Assembly: GCA_015231865.1 (NCBI GenBank) | Contig: JADGAU010000005.1 | Coordinates: 1 to 54,952 of the forward strand | Reading direction: 5' to 3' | From: Gammaproteobacteria bacterium | Lineage (GTDB): Bacteria; Pseudomonadota; Gammaproteobacteria; GRL18 | Length of the DNA stretch: 54,952 bases | Shown here: positions 44,854 to 53,575 of the stretch, in pieces | Layout of the letters: every line of letters begins with the position of its first letter | Position numbering within the stretch: the stretch's first letter is position 1 | Position numbers and translations under genes: made by a program | The notes under the pieces: model-generated | The model's input: only the letters and a program-made list of their open reading frames with translations | The model's database searches: none | What the model was told of the DNA's origin: nothing

Positions 44854-45202
44854 GCTAATACATTCCCAATCTAAAGTAATCTATATGACAGTTTTCTAAT
44901 GTTACGCTATTTTTATGTAAATGCCAAATTTTCGTTACAACTTTACATACAGAAAATAAATTACTATTATTTCATACAGTTAAATATTCGAAATAGATTT
45001 ACACAATTGAACACAATAAAAGAAAGGAGGAGTAGCTGTGTTTATTTTCTCAATAATAACTGCCCGAGCTACTTAAATGCATGCGTCATGCGCCCCACTT
45101 TTCAAAACAAAAATTGATGTTCTGAGCGTAGATAAAAAATAAAAAAAGCGAGTTTTATTACTCAGAAAATAAATGATGCTACTTTTGAAAATGCACCATT
45201 CA
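44854..45202. other. Gene-less region upstream of aceE
   Basis: This 349-base stretch holds the aceE promoter (minus strand) and the 3' end of the reductase transcript. The only coding-like signal is a 12-codon frame at 45038-45076. A frame at 44899-45117 has no start signal and is not called. An inverted repeat AGTAGCT/AGCTACT encloses the mini-frame. No palindrome that I can tie to PdhR is obvious. Confidence 0.5.
45038..45076 (+). CDS. 12-codon mini-ORF with near-perfect Shine-Dalgarno
   Basis: AAAGGAGG (45023-45030) lies seven bases upstream of GTG 45038, which reads MFIFSIITARAT and stops at TAA 45074-45076. The start is enclosed by an inverted repeat, AGTAGCT (45031-45037) and AGCTACT (45067-45073). 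No plus-strand gene follows for more than 5 kb, so a leader role is not obvious; a chance match is possible. Confidence 0.25.
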   Translation: MFIFSIITARAT

Positions 45203-46084
45203 TTAACTATAGATTAATTCAGCCCAACGTTTTTGCTCTTTCATTTCTTCAAGCATCCACTGCCATCTTGCAGCTGAGCCAGACTGTTTAGCTAAAATAT
45301 CGTTAAACTTCTCCACTGTATTCTCAAGCCCAGCTATATATACATAAGTATTTGGCTGCTCAAGCAATTCCCAGATAGTATGAATATTTTCTTCCAATAC
45401 ATCACCTAGACCATGATCTTCATTATTCATCCAGGGACGCTGGCTTAGGCCAACAAAAGACTGATAAGTTTTCTGATTATAATATTGTTCTAAATCATTC
45501 AGTTGTTCATTATGATAAAGATGCTCGGCTCCATTATTGGCACCATAAAAAAGCATTACTTTTCCTAAACGGTCTGACTGGTTCTGATAAAGATGCTGAA
45601 CAAAAGCGCGAAAAGGAGCAATACCCGTTCCACTACCAATCATTAATAAATTGCTATCTGGATCTTTTGGGATTTTAAAAGCATCTCCATAAGGGCCTGT
45701 TAAATTTATCTCATCGCCTTGTTTGAGATTACATAGGTAATTAGAAGCAATACCTGCTTCCTGTTCACCACTGAACTCATCTACATAGAAACAACGTCGA
45801 ACACAAAGCTCAATTATCGAACTATTCTTTTTTGCAACCGTGTTTTCAGCAACAGACTGACTATTGGCAATACTATAAAGGCGAAAGTGCTGATCATGTC
45901 CAAATTCATGAGGCCCGGGAACTAATACTCCAATATTTTGACCTTCATACCATGAAAATTGTGAATCACTGAGTTGTAATTTTATACTACGCACTTCCGG
46001 ACAATTCTCAGGTGTTATCCTATGTGTTTCAATGACGGTTGCCATTTGCCTATTCGAGGTATCAAAATCTTTTAAATATGTCAT
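45203..46084 (-). CDS. Ferredoxin/flavodoxin-NADP+ reductase, plant type
   Basis: The 293-residue flavoprotein has the FAD-binding HFRLYSIANS, CVRRCFYVDE, the domain linker LTGPYGDAFKIP, the NADP-binding GSGTGIAPFRAFVQHLY, and a C-terminal RWAELIYS close to the aromatic end of plant-type FNR (Tyr penultimate rather than last). It would exchange electrons between NADPH and ferredoxin or flavodoxin. With Rnf in the same window, this gives two ferredoxin-linked routes. ATG 46084 is preferred over TTG 46090. It is a single gene between pdh and the unknown DNA-binding-like gene. Confidence 0.88.
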   Translation of the reverse strand: MTYLKDFDTSNRQMATVIETHRITPENCPEVRSIKLQLSDSQFSWYEGQNIGVLVPGPHEFGHDQHFRLYSIANSQSVAENTVAKKNSSIIELCVRRCFYVDEFSGEQEAGIASNYLCNLKQGDEINLTGPYGDAFKIPKDPDSNLLMIGSGTGIAPFRAFVQHLYQNQSDRLGKVMLFYGANNGAEHLYHNEQLNDLEQYYNQKTYQSFVGLSQRPWMNNEDHGLGDVLEENIHTIWELLEQPNTYVYIAGLENTVEKFNDILAKQSGSAARWQWMLEEMKEQKRWAELIYS

Positions 46085-46291
46085 TTTCAAAAACCTATAC
46101 TCAACATAATTGGAGATATCACAAGTACAATTATAGGCAATATGCTCAAAAATTGAACTATCTTTTCAATGAATTTCAAGCTTTTCATGATGAACAGGAA
46201 ATGAAAGTTAAGTATAGATGTGACCGTGCACCCTAAGAAACATGTTAATTGATTAGTTATGTCAAACTAAAATAAGATTAATCCATCGCTA

Positions 46292-47017
46292 CTAATTCTT
46301 AATATACATTGCATCCAATTCAGAGTTGCTCTTATTATGTGTTGCACATACGGCATATTCATAACAAATATCATTGATTATTTGTTGGGTAATCGCTAAA
46401 TCAGGAGAAATTCTTTTACAACGTTTTTGAGTAGCCTTTGAAATACTTTGGCATTGCCCACCAGCCAACTTCCATACTTCAATCGTATTTTGACCATTTT
46501 TATTAACGATATCATGCTGACTGAGTTTTTGAGCAATAAAATCGGTATTGTCAATTGTTGAAAAATCTAAAGCCTGGTTTTCAGTATTAGAAGTTTTAAT
46601 TTCTTTAAAGTTTTCAATAATCAAGTCTGAAATAGATTTTCCACTTTGCTCTGATGAATGCAATAATAATTGACATGCTTCCTGGCTAAGTTCAATACTA
46701 TTAGGGCTGTTTTCTTTATCTTTGATTTGGTGATTAATATTGGCTTCTATTTCCTGCCTAAGCTTTTCCCAATGTTTTTTATCTAAGCAGCTTGCACACC
46801 ACTTCTTAATTAAGCTAACAAACTGTGTCAAATATTGTTGACTATCGACTTTAATTTTTTCATAGAAGCTATCTAATTTTAACTTCTTAAATTTTTTAAT
46901 CGCTTTATTTCTATGCTTTTCATTTTCCCACCAATCATGATTAGAAATACTTCGCTTTATCTGTTGATAAGCTGTTTCAATCTGATTTTTATTTAATTTA
47001 AAGTCATTTTTTGTCAT
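46292..47017 (-). CDS. Possible MatP-like ribbon-helix-helix protein with Cys/His C-terminal motif
   Basis: I cannot assign this 241-residue protein firmly. Residues about 60-145 resemble the macrodomain protein MatP in order: a helical part with LIKKWCASCLDKKHWEKLRQEI, a basic stretch, and an RHH-like strand and helices SIELSQEACQLLLHSSEQSG, KSISDLIIENF (compare MatP KSIDLEF...GKTLSETIVQLI). The C-terminal 60 residues have C-x(5)-AT-x(2)-RC and YAVCATH, like small zinc-binding Cys3His motifs of the DUF5763 kind. The N-terminal 60 residues are basic and helical. So a DNA-binding role is likely but not proved. Operator-like palindromes lie upstream at 47179-47215. Confidence 0.45.
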   Translation of the reverse strand: MTKNDFKLNKNQIETAYQQIKRSISNHDWWENEKHRNKAIKKFKKLKLDSFYEKIKVDSQQYLTQFVSLIKKWCASCLDKKHWEKLRQEIEANINHQIKDKENSPNSIELSQEACQLLLHSSEQSGKSISDLIIENFKEIKTSNTENQALDFSTIDNTDFIAQKLSQHDIVNKNGQNTIEVWKLAGGQCQSISKATQKRCKRISPDLAITQQIINDICYEYAVCATHNKSNSELDAMYIKN

Positions 47018-47098
47018 TTTTAAACTCGAATAAATGGTTGTGAATCCTCCACAGGCTACAGGCCCGTAGCTTCAGTTAGCTTTACCTGTATTTCTTTG

Positions 47099-47118
47099 CT
47101 TCGAGATATTTCTCGAAG
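47099..47118. repeat. Perfect 8-bp hairpin CTTCGAGA/TCTCGAAG
   Basis: A perfect stem with TATT loop, 80 bases upstream of the MatP-like gene and 138 bases after the kinase stop. There is no T-run, so it could be an mRNA structure, an operator or part of a processed leader. Confidence 0.6.
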
Positions 47119-47178
47119 TAATTCTCAAAACCCATATCCTATACCTCATTTCAGGACTGAATACCTATATTTTGTTGT

Positions 47179-47215
47179 CCATACTATATGGCACTTACAG
47201 TTCCATATTGTATGG
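47179..47215. promoter_or_regulatory. Two CCATA-N3-TATGG palindromes spaced 24 bp
   Basis: CCATACTATATGG (47179-47191) and CCATATTGTATGG (47203-47215) are matching 13-base palindromes 24 bases apart centre to centre, a typical arrangement for cooperative operator binding. They lie upstream of the gene at 46292-47017, which may encode a DNA-binding protein. Confidence 0.5.
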
Positions 47216-47255
47216 CTTCCTTTATTATAATTTTCCATGTATTTAGTTAGGAGCT

Positions 47256-49100
47256 CTAATTATTCTTTATTTCATTAATAAGTTTATTAAGGCTAACTTG
47301 AGCTTTTTCAAAATCAAATTTTTCTATATGTAAATTAATAGACTTCGCCAAGCTATGAAATTTACTGTTCTGAACTAATTTAGTCAGTTTCTGGCTTAGT
47401 TTAACTGCATTATAGTTACCTGAGTCAATATGTGTTTCAAGTTCAGAAATAATTGGTAAAATTTTCTCGGCGGTAATTTCTACTTGTTCAATGGTTTGTT
47501 CCAGTGATTTAACAGCTCTTTTTGAAGATTTATCTGTATCAATTATCTCGTCGTTAATTGAATCATTATTGTGCATAGAAAAGCCGAGAGTTAGGGTAAA
47601 GCTAAAGGTACTTCCAACACCTTCCTGACTTTCTACCAAGAGATCACCACCCATTAATTTAACCAGGCATTTACTGATTGATAATCCTATTCCGATTCCT
47701 TCATATTGACGAGTTGTTGATGCATCTGCTTGAGAAAAAGGCTCAAATAAATGTGAAATTTGATTTTGCTCCATACCAATACCGGTATCTTGTACTGAAA
47801 AGGTTAGTTTACATGTACTCTCTTTTAAATCAGATATTTGTACAGAAATAGTGACCTCTCCAGAGTTGGTGAATTTTACTGCATTATCGGTTAGGTTATT
47901 TAATACCTTAGACAAAAGAATCGGATCACCAATAAAAAAAGCAGTTTTATCCGTATTACATAAAAGGTTTAGTTTAAGCCCTTTTTCTTCACATCGAGTA
48001 TTTAAGCGTACTAATAATTTATTCAATTCATCCTGAAGGTTAAATGGTGCTGACTTATTTTTAAGCTCTCCTGATTCTATTTTAGAAAAGTCAAAAATAC
48101 TTTCGATAATTTTTAATAAGTTGTCGGCGGCATCAAGTATCTTTTCCAGATTGCTTTGTTGTTTATCATCAAGAGCAGTTTCTAATGTTAAATAAGTAAG
48201 GCCGATAATAGCATTCATTGGCGTACGAATTTCATGACTCATATTTGCAATGAATTGGTTTTTGGACTGATTTGCAGCTTCGGCCTGCTGCTTGGCAGTG
48301 AATAGTTTTTTTTCATTTTCTTTTTGTACGGTAATATCTGTTCGAATAGCTATATAGCTTTCAGCTAGTCCATCAACGCCAACAATTGGTACAATTGTCG
48401 CCGCTATCCAATAATAATTTCCATTTTTAGTCCTGTTTCTAACTTCTCCATTCCAGACATTCCCAGAAGTAATTGTTGTCCACATATTTTTAAAAAATTC
48501 TCTATTATGGTAATTAGAATTGACTAATTTATGTGTATTGCCAATTAGTTCTTCTTTAGAATATCCGCTAATGTCACAAAAGCTATCATTAGCGTAGATT
48601 ATTTTTCCTTTATTATTGGTAATACTGACGATAGCATGCTGATCTAAGGCAAACTTTTGTTGCTCTAGCTGATGCTGTGCTTTTTGTTTATCTCTAAGCA
48701 GTGATGCCATTAATATGGAGAGTTTCTCCAGGCTGGTATCCTTTTCACTAATTTTATCCATACCAGCAGAAATCAATAGTTCATTGGTAGCATCACGTAA
48801 TGTTGTAATAATTCGTGACTTTTTATCTGCATCTTCGCGGATTTTTTCATTGGCTTGGGTTAATTCATCCGAGCTTAAGGTGAGGCTTAAGTTTCTTAGA
48901 TCTAAGTCTCGCTGATGCTGTATGTATGCTTTATCAACTTTATCTATTAGTGGTATAAATTGCTGACATAAATTGTGAATGGGCTCGGGTAATAATTGAT
49001 TTTCTAATTGCTGCTGTAATAAAAGAGAAAATTCCTTTAGTTCTTGCTCTGAAGAAATTCCAAGTGTTCTTTTTAATTGTCTGCTAAGTAGCCGGTGCAT
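47256..49100 (-). CDS. Cytoplasmic PAS histidine kinase (NahK-like), no receiver domain, HPt-like tail
   Basis: This 614-residue protein has no membrane span. An N-terminal helical region (MHRLLSRQLKRTLGISSEQEL) is followed by a coiled coil, a PAS domain (about 150-270; SITNNKGKIIYANDSFCDISGYS, with PAC IAIRTDITVQKENE), HisKA (NMSHEIRTPMNAIIG), a HATPase (QDTGIGMEQN, YEGIGIGLSIS) and about 85 extra residues. That tail resembles degenerate HPt-type helices found after receivers, but no receiver is present. It overlaps the FIST gene stop by one base. The pair resembles NosP and its kinase NahK, so nitric-oxide control is an inference. Confidence 0.85.
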   Translation of the reverse strand: MHRLLSRQLKRTLGISSEQELKEFSLLLQQQLENQLLPEPIHNLCQQFIPLIDKVDKAYIQHQRDLDLRNLSLTLSSDELTQANEKIREDADKKSRIITTLRDATNELLISAGMDKISEKDTSLEKLSILMASLLRDKQKAQHQLEQQKFALDQHAIVSITNNKGKIIYANDSFCDISGYSKEELIGNTHKLVNSNYHNREFFKNMWTTITSGNVWNGEVRNRTKNGNYYWIAATIVPIVGVDGLAESYIAIRTDITVQKENEKKLFTAKQQAEAANQSKNQFIANMSHEIRTPMNAIIGLTYLTLETALDDKQQSNLEKILDAADNLLKIIESIFDFSKIESGELKNKSAPFNLQDELNKLLVRLNTRCEEKGLKLNLLCNTDKTAFFIGDPILLSKVLNNLTDNAVKFTNSGEVTISVQISDLKESTCKLTFSVQDTGIGMEQNQISHLFEPFSQADASTTRQYEGIGIGLSISKCLVKLMGGDLLVESQEGVGSTFSFTLTLGFSMHNNDSINDEIIDTDKSSKRAVKSLEQTIEQVEITAEKILPIISELETHIDSGNYNAVKLSQKLTKLVQNSKFHSLAKSINLHIEKFDFEKAQVSLNKLINEIKNN

Positions 49101-50242
49101 TATGTTTCACTTAAATAGGTAATTGTCATTGTTTGGTTATGTAGTTTGCAATTCGTTATTGATGATAGAGGACTAATTTCTCCATAGGAATAAAAGCCGG
49201 TAACGCAGATTTTGCTTCCTAATATTTCAGTGACTGATTCGATTTCTTCATCTACCTGGTCACCCATAACCAGTTTACGACCAACACAACTAACTAGTAC
49301 TGCTAAACCATTAGTATCTGTTTCTGGAAAAACTAATTGTTGTGCCGCAGTTTCTGCGCCATCAATCAAGTCATCCACACTGGCATGCATTAAACGTAGA
49401 TAACCATCCGGGTTAATGTCACCTGCTAAGGTTAATGCCCCCGTATCCTCATCAACTCCTAGAATAGTGCGAATTAACCCTAGGGCAGAATGATCTTTTC
49501 CCAGCATTTCAAAGGGAAATAATAATCCGGATGCCGGTAAGTCTTTAGCATGTTCTCCCAGATATTTTTTATATACTTGTAATGCTGGCATACCATCAAG
49601 CTCATATAAAATATTGTCTTTAGAGTTTGTTACTTTACGTGCTGGGCCAAATGAGGACCATCCACCATATGAACCATAGGAAATATTCAATGAATTGCCA
49701 CTCAATCCTATGGCAACAATACCATCGGATAATATTTTAGAATTTGATAATACAAATGTTTGATTAAAAGAACCATTGTCACCAGCCAGACCACCGGTTA
49801 TAAGCGTTTGTTTACCTACGTGTTCCGTCACCCCTTCAATTAAGGCTGAACCATTAATATCTATTCCTTTGCCAAAGAGCAGGATCGCCTGGAGGTTTTT
49901 ACCTGCCAAGGCTTGACCTATTTCAGAGCCAGCCTGTTTTGAGTGCTCCATCCGCTCTACTGGGGTATCGATTATTTTAAATGATATTTCCGTTTCAAAA
50001 TGTATAGCGGTAATGACTGCTGAATGCTCAACCATATGTTTGGAATTAATTTCACCTGCTGTACTACAACCCGCAATCTGCGCTGATGGGAAGTTTTCTT
50101 TCAACTGAATAAAAAAGTCTGGTTTTGTAAAAAATTCGATACTAGCAAAAACAAGAATTAATTGAGGTTGAATATCATTTAATTCAGATACAATATTAGT
50201 ATCAAAATTGGTAGAAGTAATTGTTATTTGTTTTGTTATCAT
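49100..50242 (-). CDS. FIST-domain sensory protein, NosP-like
   Basis: A 380-residue soluble protein with the FIST N and C domains: LILVFASIEFF, IAGCSTAGEIN, GKGIDINGSALIEGVTEHVG, ITGGLAGDNGSFNQTFV (split here), SYGGWSSFGPARKVTNSKDN, ILYELDGMPALQVYKKYLGE, LVSCVGRKLVMGDQVDEEIE and GFYSYGEISP. FIST proteins sense small ligands; the NosP subfamily binds heme and nitric oxide and controls a kinase encoded next to it. Here the stop overlaps the kinase start (TAATG). Heme ligation cannot be confirmed by eye. ATG 50242 follows GGGAAATGAATA. Confidence 0.88.
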   Translation of the reverse strand: MITKQITITSTNFDTNIVSELNDIQPQLILVFASIEFFTKPDFFIQLKENFPSAQIAGCSTAGEINSKHMVEHSAVITAIHFETEISFKIIDTPVERMEHSKQAGSEIGQALAGKNLQAILLFGKGIDINGSALIEGVTEHVGKQTLITGGLAGDNGSFNQTFVLSNSKILSDGIVAIGLSGNSLNISYGSYGGWSSFGPARKVTNSKDNILYELDGMPALQVYKKYLGEHAKDLPASGLLFPFEMLGKDHSALGLIRTILGVDEDTGALTLAGDINPDGYLRLMHASVDDLIDGAETAAQQLVFPETDTNGLAVLVSCVGRKLVMGDQVDEEIESVTEILGSKICVTGFYSYGEISPLSSITNCKLHNQTMTITYLSET

Positions 50243-50472
50243 TATTCATTTCCCAATCTTCATTAAGAGCGACACACTAATCTTAATATATTAACAATAC
50301 CGTTGAAGTTTAATAATAAAGTATAAAGCAAAAAATTTATATTAGATAACATTCTGCTCTTCCCATAAATTAAAACCGGGTGTGTTTATCTTATCAATAA
50401 ATACTTTTCCAAAAAGCAAAATATTAAACTATCAAACTTATTACAAAAATATATTTCTGCCTATCTTCCCGC

Positions 50473-51054
50473 CTAAGCCCCCATACCAGTAAAGCCCATA
50501 AATGCCAACGATAAAAGCCCTGCCAGCATTAGTGTTAAAGCAGCACCCTGACTTACATTGGGTATTTTTGCCAGTTCCAGTTGTTGGCGTAATCCAGCCA
50601 TTAACAATAAAGCCAGAGTAAAACCCGTTCCGGCACCCAGGCTAAAAACCATACTTTGGATAAAATTATATTCACGAGATGTTTGAAATAGGGCAACACC
50701 AAGAATTGCACAGTTTGTGGTAATTAACGGTAGATAAATTCCCAGTGCCCGAAAAAGAGACGGTGTATATTTTTTCATGGTCATTTCAACCAGTTGCACC
50801 GCTGAAGCAATTACCGCTATATAACAAATCAGACGCAGGTATTCGATGTTAAAAGCCATTAATATGGCATTCACGCCATAGGCTGTTGCTGAACTAACCA
50901 GCATGACAAAGATAACAGCCAAGCCCATACTAATAGCTGTATCCTTCTTGGCAGATACACCTAAAAAAGGACAAATCCCCAAAAACATCGCCAAAACAAA
51001 ATTATTTACGATAGCAGAATTTAAAAATATATAAGTAAGGGAATCAGCCTGCAT
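50473..51054 (-). CDS. rnfA: Rnf complex membrane subunit A
   Basis: RnfA (193 aa from ATG 51054; AGGAG upstream) is one of the two homologous six-helix membrane subunits of the ion-translocating ferredoxin:NAD+ oxidoreductase. It shows FLNSAIVNNFVLAMFLGICPF, GVSAKKDTAISMGLAV, ITTNCAILGVALFQT and FSLGAGTGFTLALLLMAGLR. The inverted ICPFLG/TTNCAILG pair is the usual site of the shared iron-sulfur cluster. It overlaps rnfE by 11 bases and ends the visible cluster; no rnfB follows. Confidence 0.96.
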   Translation of the reverse strand: MQADSLTYIFLNSAIVNNFVLAMFLGICPFLGVSAKKDTAISMGLAVIFVMLVSSATAYGVNAILMAFNIEYLRLICYIAVIASAVQLVEMTMKKYTPSLFRALGIYLPLITTNCAILGVALFQTSREYNFIQSMVFSLGAGTGFTLALLLMAGLRQQLELAKIPNVSQGAALTLMLAGLLSLAFMGFTGMGA

Positions 51055-51739
51055 CACTAGACTCCTGTCTCAAAGTAACATCCTGGTTCAAACTAATATT
51101 CTGCTTTTTTCGCATAGCTAGATAATTAAATAGTAATAACCAACTGCCTAAAACAAAAAATCCACCCGGAGGAAGAATCATAATTACCCAGGGTTGAAAA
51201 TTTTCAGAAAAAAGCATCAATCCAAATAAAGAACCTGTACCTAAAATTTCTCGAACACTACCCAGGCAAAGCAGAGCAAAAGTAAAACCAGCTCCCATAC
51301 CCAAAGAATTAAGCAAAACCTGAGGCAATGGTTGTTTGCTTGCATAGGCTTCTGCTCGACCAAGAATTATGCAATTGACCACGATTAATTGTATAAAAGC
51401 GCCAAGGGCATTGTATAAATCAAGACTAATGGCCTGAATGGCATAATCAACCATGGTAACGAATGTTGCAATAATAATAATATAAGAAGCAATACGAACC
51501 TGTTTGGGAATAAAATCTCTAAGCAAGGACACCAGGGCATTGGATGATAGCAAAACAAAAGTACTGGCTACCCCCATTGCTAGAGCATTTATAGCAGAAT
51601 TAGTTACGGCCAGGACAGGACACATACCCAGCAACATGACAAAAACAGGGTTCTCTTTCCAAAGTCCACGCAAGAAAGTATCAGAACTTATTTGTTCATA
51701 TTGATCTGTATTAGACATTGATTCCTGCTTATTATTCAT
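51044..51739 (-). CDS. rnfE: Rnf complex membrane subunit E
   Basis: RnfE is the homologue of RnfA, inserted in the membrane in the opposite orientation. The 231-residue protein has FLRGLWKENPVFVMLLGMCPVLAVTNSAINALAMG, VNCIILGRAEAYASKQP and LNSLGMGAGFTFALLCLGSVREILGTGSLFG. These cysteines (CPV, NCIILG) match the cluster site shared with RnfA. Two starts are possible, ATG 51739 (GGAG upstream) and ATG 51718 (AGGA upstream). It overlaps rnfG by eight bases. Confidence 0.96.
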   Translation of the reverse strand: MNNKQESMSNTDQYEQISSDTFLRGLWKENPVFVMLLGMCPVLAVTNSAINALAMGVASTFVLLSSNALVSLLRDFIPKQVRIASYIIIIATFVTMVDYAIQAISLDLYNALGAFIQLIVVNCIILGRAEAYASKQPLPQVLLNSLGMGAGFTFALLCLGSVREILGTGSLFGLMLFSENFQPWVIMILPPGGFFVLGSWLLLFNYLAMRKKQNISLNQDVTLRQESSDAG

Positions 51740-52490
51740 GGCTTAGCTCCAAAACAGCTTTCCCTTGTTGCCCAGGCTTTCTATGCAAAACCTTACTTTG
51801 TAAAAAAGAGAGGTGCTTCATAATAATTGGTACAAATTGTTGTGCACTTTGATTCAACATCCGAGCAACAGCAGAGGAAGATATTGTGGCTCCAGAAATA
51901 GAATCGATTTCCCATAAATGACGTTTTTTTCCATGCTTAACCGAAACAATTTTATTTTTAAGCGTCCCCCAATCTTCATTAAGGCTTGTATCAAGCTCAA
52001 TAAAGTTCTGTAAAAAGTCCTTATCAGATGAAATCTTATCACCTATTCCTGGCGTTTCTGCCATTTTTAAAACTTTGATTCCACGAATGCACTGACACTT
52101 CGGATCAAAGGTATACAATATTTGAATCTTATCCTGATATCCGCTAGCCTCGGCTTGTAAAGCCAATGATATGAGTTTTTCCTGTTTATTATATAGTGCA
52201 TATAACGGTTTTATTTCTGCTTCACTCGATTGCTCTTGTTTTAACTGCATTAGTTCTGAAGCTGGCAAAATTTTATCTCCAGCAATAATAAACTCTTTTT
52301 TGTCACTGGCATTAACAACTAGCTCAAATAAAGCTTTATCTATCGCCTGTTGCTTGTTACTCTCAATATATGGTTTGCTCAGAGAAAAGGACATGACTAC
52401 TAATAAACCTGATATGGTTGCTATCAATACTAAGGCTCTAAGCATTAACCAATCGGATGAATTATTCTTTAAATGATTAAACGCAGCCAT
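51732..52490 (-). CDS. rnfG: Rnf complex FMN-binding subunit G
   Basis: RnfG is a periplasm-facing subunit with covalent FMN. The 252-residue protein has a membrane span near residues 18-38 and the flavinylation motif SGATISSSAVARM, whose Thr takes FMN through the phosphate. ETPGIGDKISS and the CQCIRGIKVLKMAETPG segment are typical of the family. It overlaps rnfE by eight bases and rnfD by one. Confidence 0.95.
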   Translation of the reverse strand: MAAFNHLKNNSSDWLMLRALVLIATISGLLVVMSFSLSKPYIESNKQQAIDKALFELVVNASDKKEFIIAGDKILPASELMQLKQEQSSEAEIKPLYALYNKQEKLISLALQAEASGYQDKIQILYTFDPKCQCIRGIKVLKMAETPGIGDKISSDKDFLQNFIELDTSLNEDWGTLKNKIVSVKHGKKRHLWEIDSISGATISSSAVARMLNQSAQQFVPIIMKHLSFLQSKVLHRKPGQQGKAVLELSHE

Positions 52491-53575
52491 TATTTTTTAC
52501 CACTGCCAAAGACAGAAGTGCCACTGATTGATGACAATAATGGAACAAGCGCATTAGCCAGTAAAATAGCATACATAACACCCTCATTTAAACCACCGAA
52601 AAAGCGAATTAGAACGGTTAACACTCCAATAAAAATGGCATAAATCCAGACAGCACGACTGGTTAAAGGTGAACTAACCATATCGCTAGCCATAAAAACG
52701 GCACCCAGCATTAAACCACCAGAAAATAGGACAAATAATGGATTAGGGTAGTTTGGCTGATCTGTTAACACATCCCCCCATAACCAAAGCGGTAAACTTA
52801 AACATAATGCCCCTAAAATAACACCCACTGGAATACGCCAGTCGAGCATTTTTTTCACCGCCAGATAAAGTCCGCAAAGCACGATAATAATAGCAGACGT
52901 CTCACCACTTGAACCTGCAACCGTACCACTAAGTAAATCCTGCCAGGGTGTGGGAATTTGCTCAAACTTTTGCAAGGCCAAAGGCGTTGCTCCTGTAAAA
53001 GCATCGACGACCTGAGCTGTAGATTGCATTGCCGTTTGCTTAATGCTTAGCCAATTATCTATCGCTATAGGCTTCATAAATGGCATGGTCATCGTTGAAG
53101 GGATTAACTCAGTAAAGCGCCCGGATAAAAATGGTGGTGTCCAGGTAACAATGGCGCTTGGAAATGCAGCCTGTACAAAGGCACGGCCTACCAACGCAGG
53201 ATTAAAAACATTATAGCCAAGACCACCAAAAAGAACCTTGCCCAGAGCTACCGAGATAAAAGCAGCAACCGCCGCCATCCATAGAGGAAAACCAGGCGGA
53301 AGACAAAGTGCCAATAAAATACCGGTAATAATGACACTTCCATCAGCGATAGTATTTGATTTTCTAGCCAACTTACAAAATAGAGATTCTGTTAGTATCG
53401 AAACAATAACACAACATACAATCAGCAATAGCACACTAAGTCCGAACGCATAAATAGCATAAGCACAAATCGGCAGCAGTGCATAGATAACCTGGTACAT
53501 AATCTGGTTAACACTAATACCCAGGCGCACATGCGGTGAACTGCTTAAATTAGGAATTAATTTAAATTTGCTCAT
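52490..53575 (-). CDS. rnfD: Rnf complex membrane subunit D
   Basis: RnfD carries another covalent FMN and many membrane helices. The 361-residue protein has SPHVRLGISVNQIMYQVIYA (start), VFNPALVGRAFVQAAFP, and the FMN site DAFTGATPLALQKF (Thr acceptor). Towards the end it has GGLMLGAVFMASDMVSSPLT and EGVMYAILLANALVPLL. The start overlaps the rnfC stop by four bases. Confidence 0.97.
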   Translation of the reverse strand: MSKFKLIPNLSSSPHVRLGISVNQIMYQVIYALLPICAYAIYAFGLSVLLLIVCCVIVSILTESLFCKLARKSNTIADGSVIITGILLALCLPPGFPLWMAAVAAFISVALGKVLFGGLGYNVFNPALVGRAFVQAAFPSAIVTWTPPFLSGRFTELIPSTMTMPFMKPIAIDNWLSIKQTAMQSTAQVVDAFTGATPLALQKFEQIPTPWQDLLSGTVAGSSGETSAIIIVLCGLYLAVKKMLDWRIPVGVILGALCLSLPLWLWGDVLTDQPNYPNPLFVLFSGGLMLGAVFMASDMVSSPLTSRAVWIYAIFIGVLTVLIRFFGGLNEGVMYAILLANALVPLLSSISGTSVFGSGKK

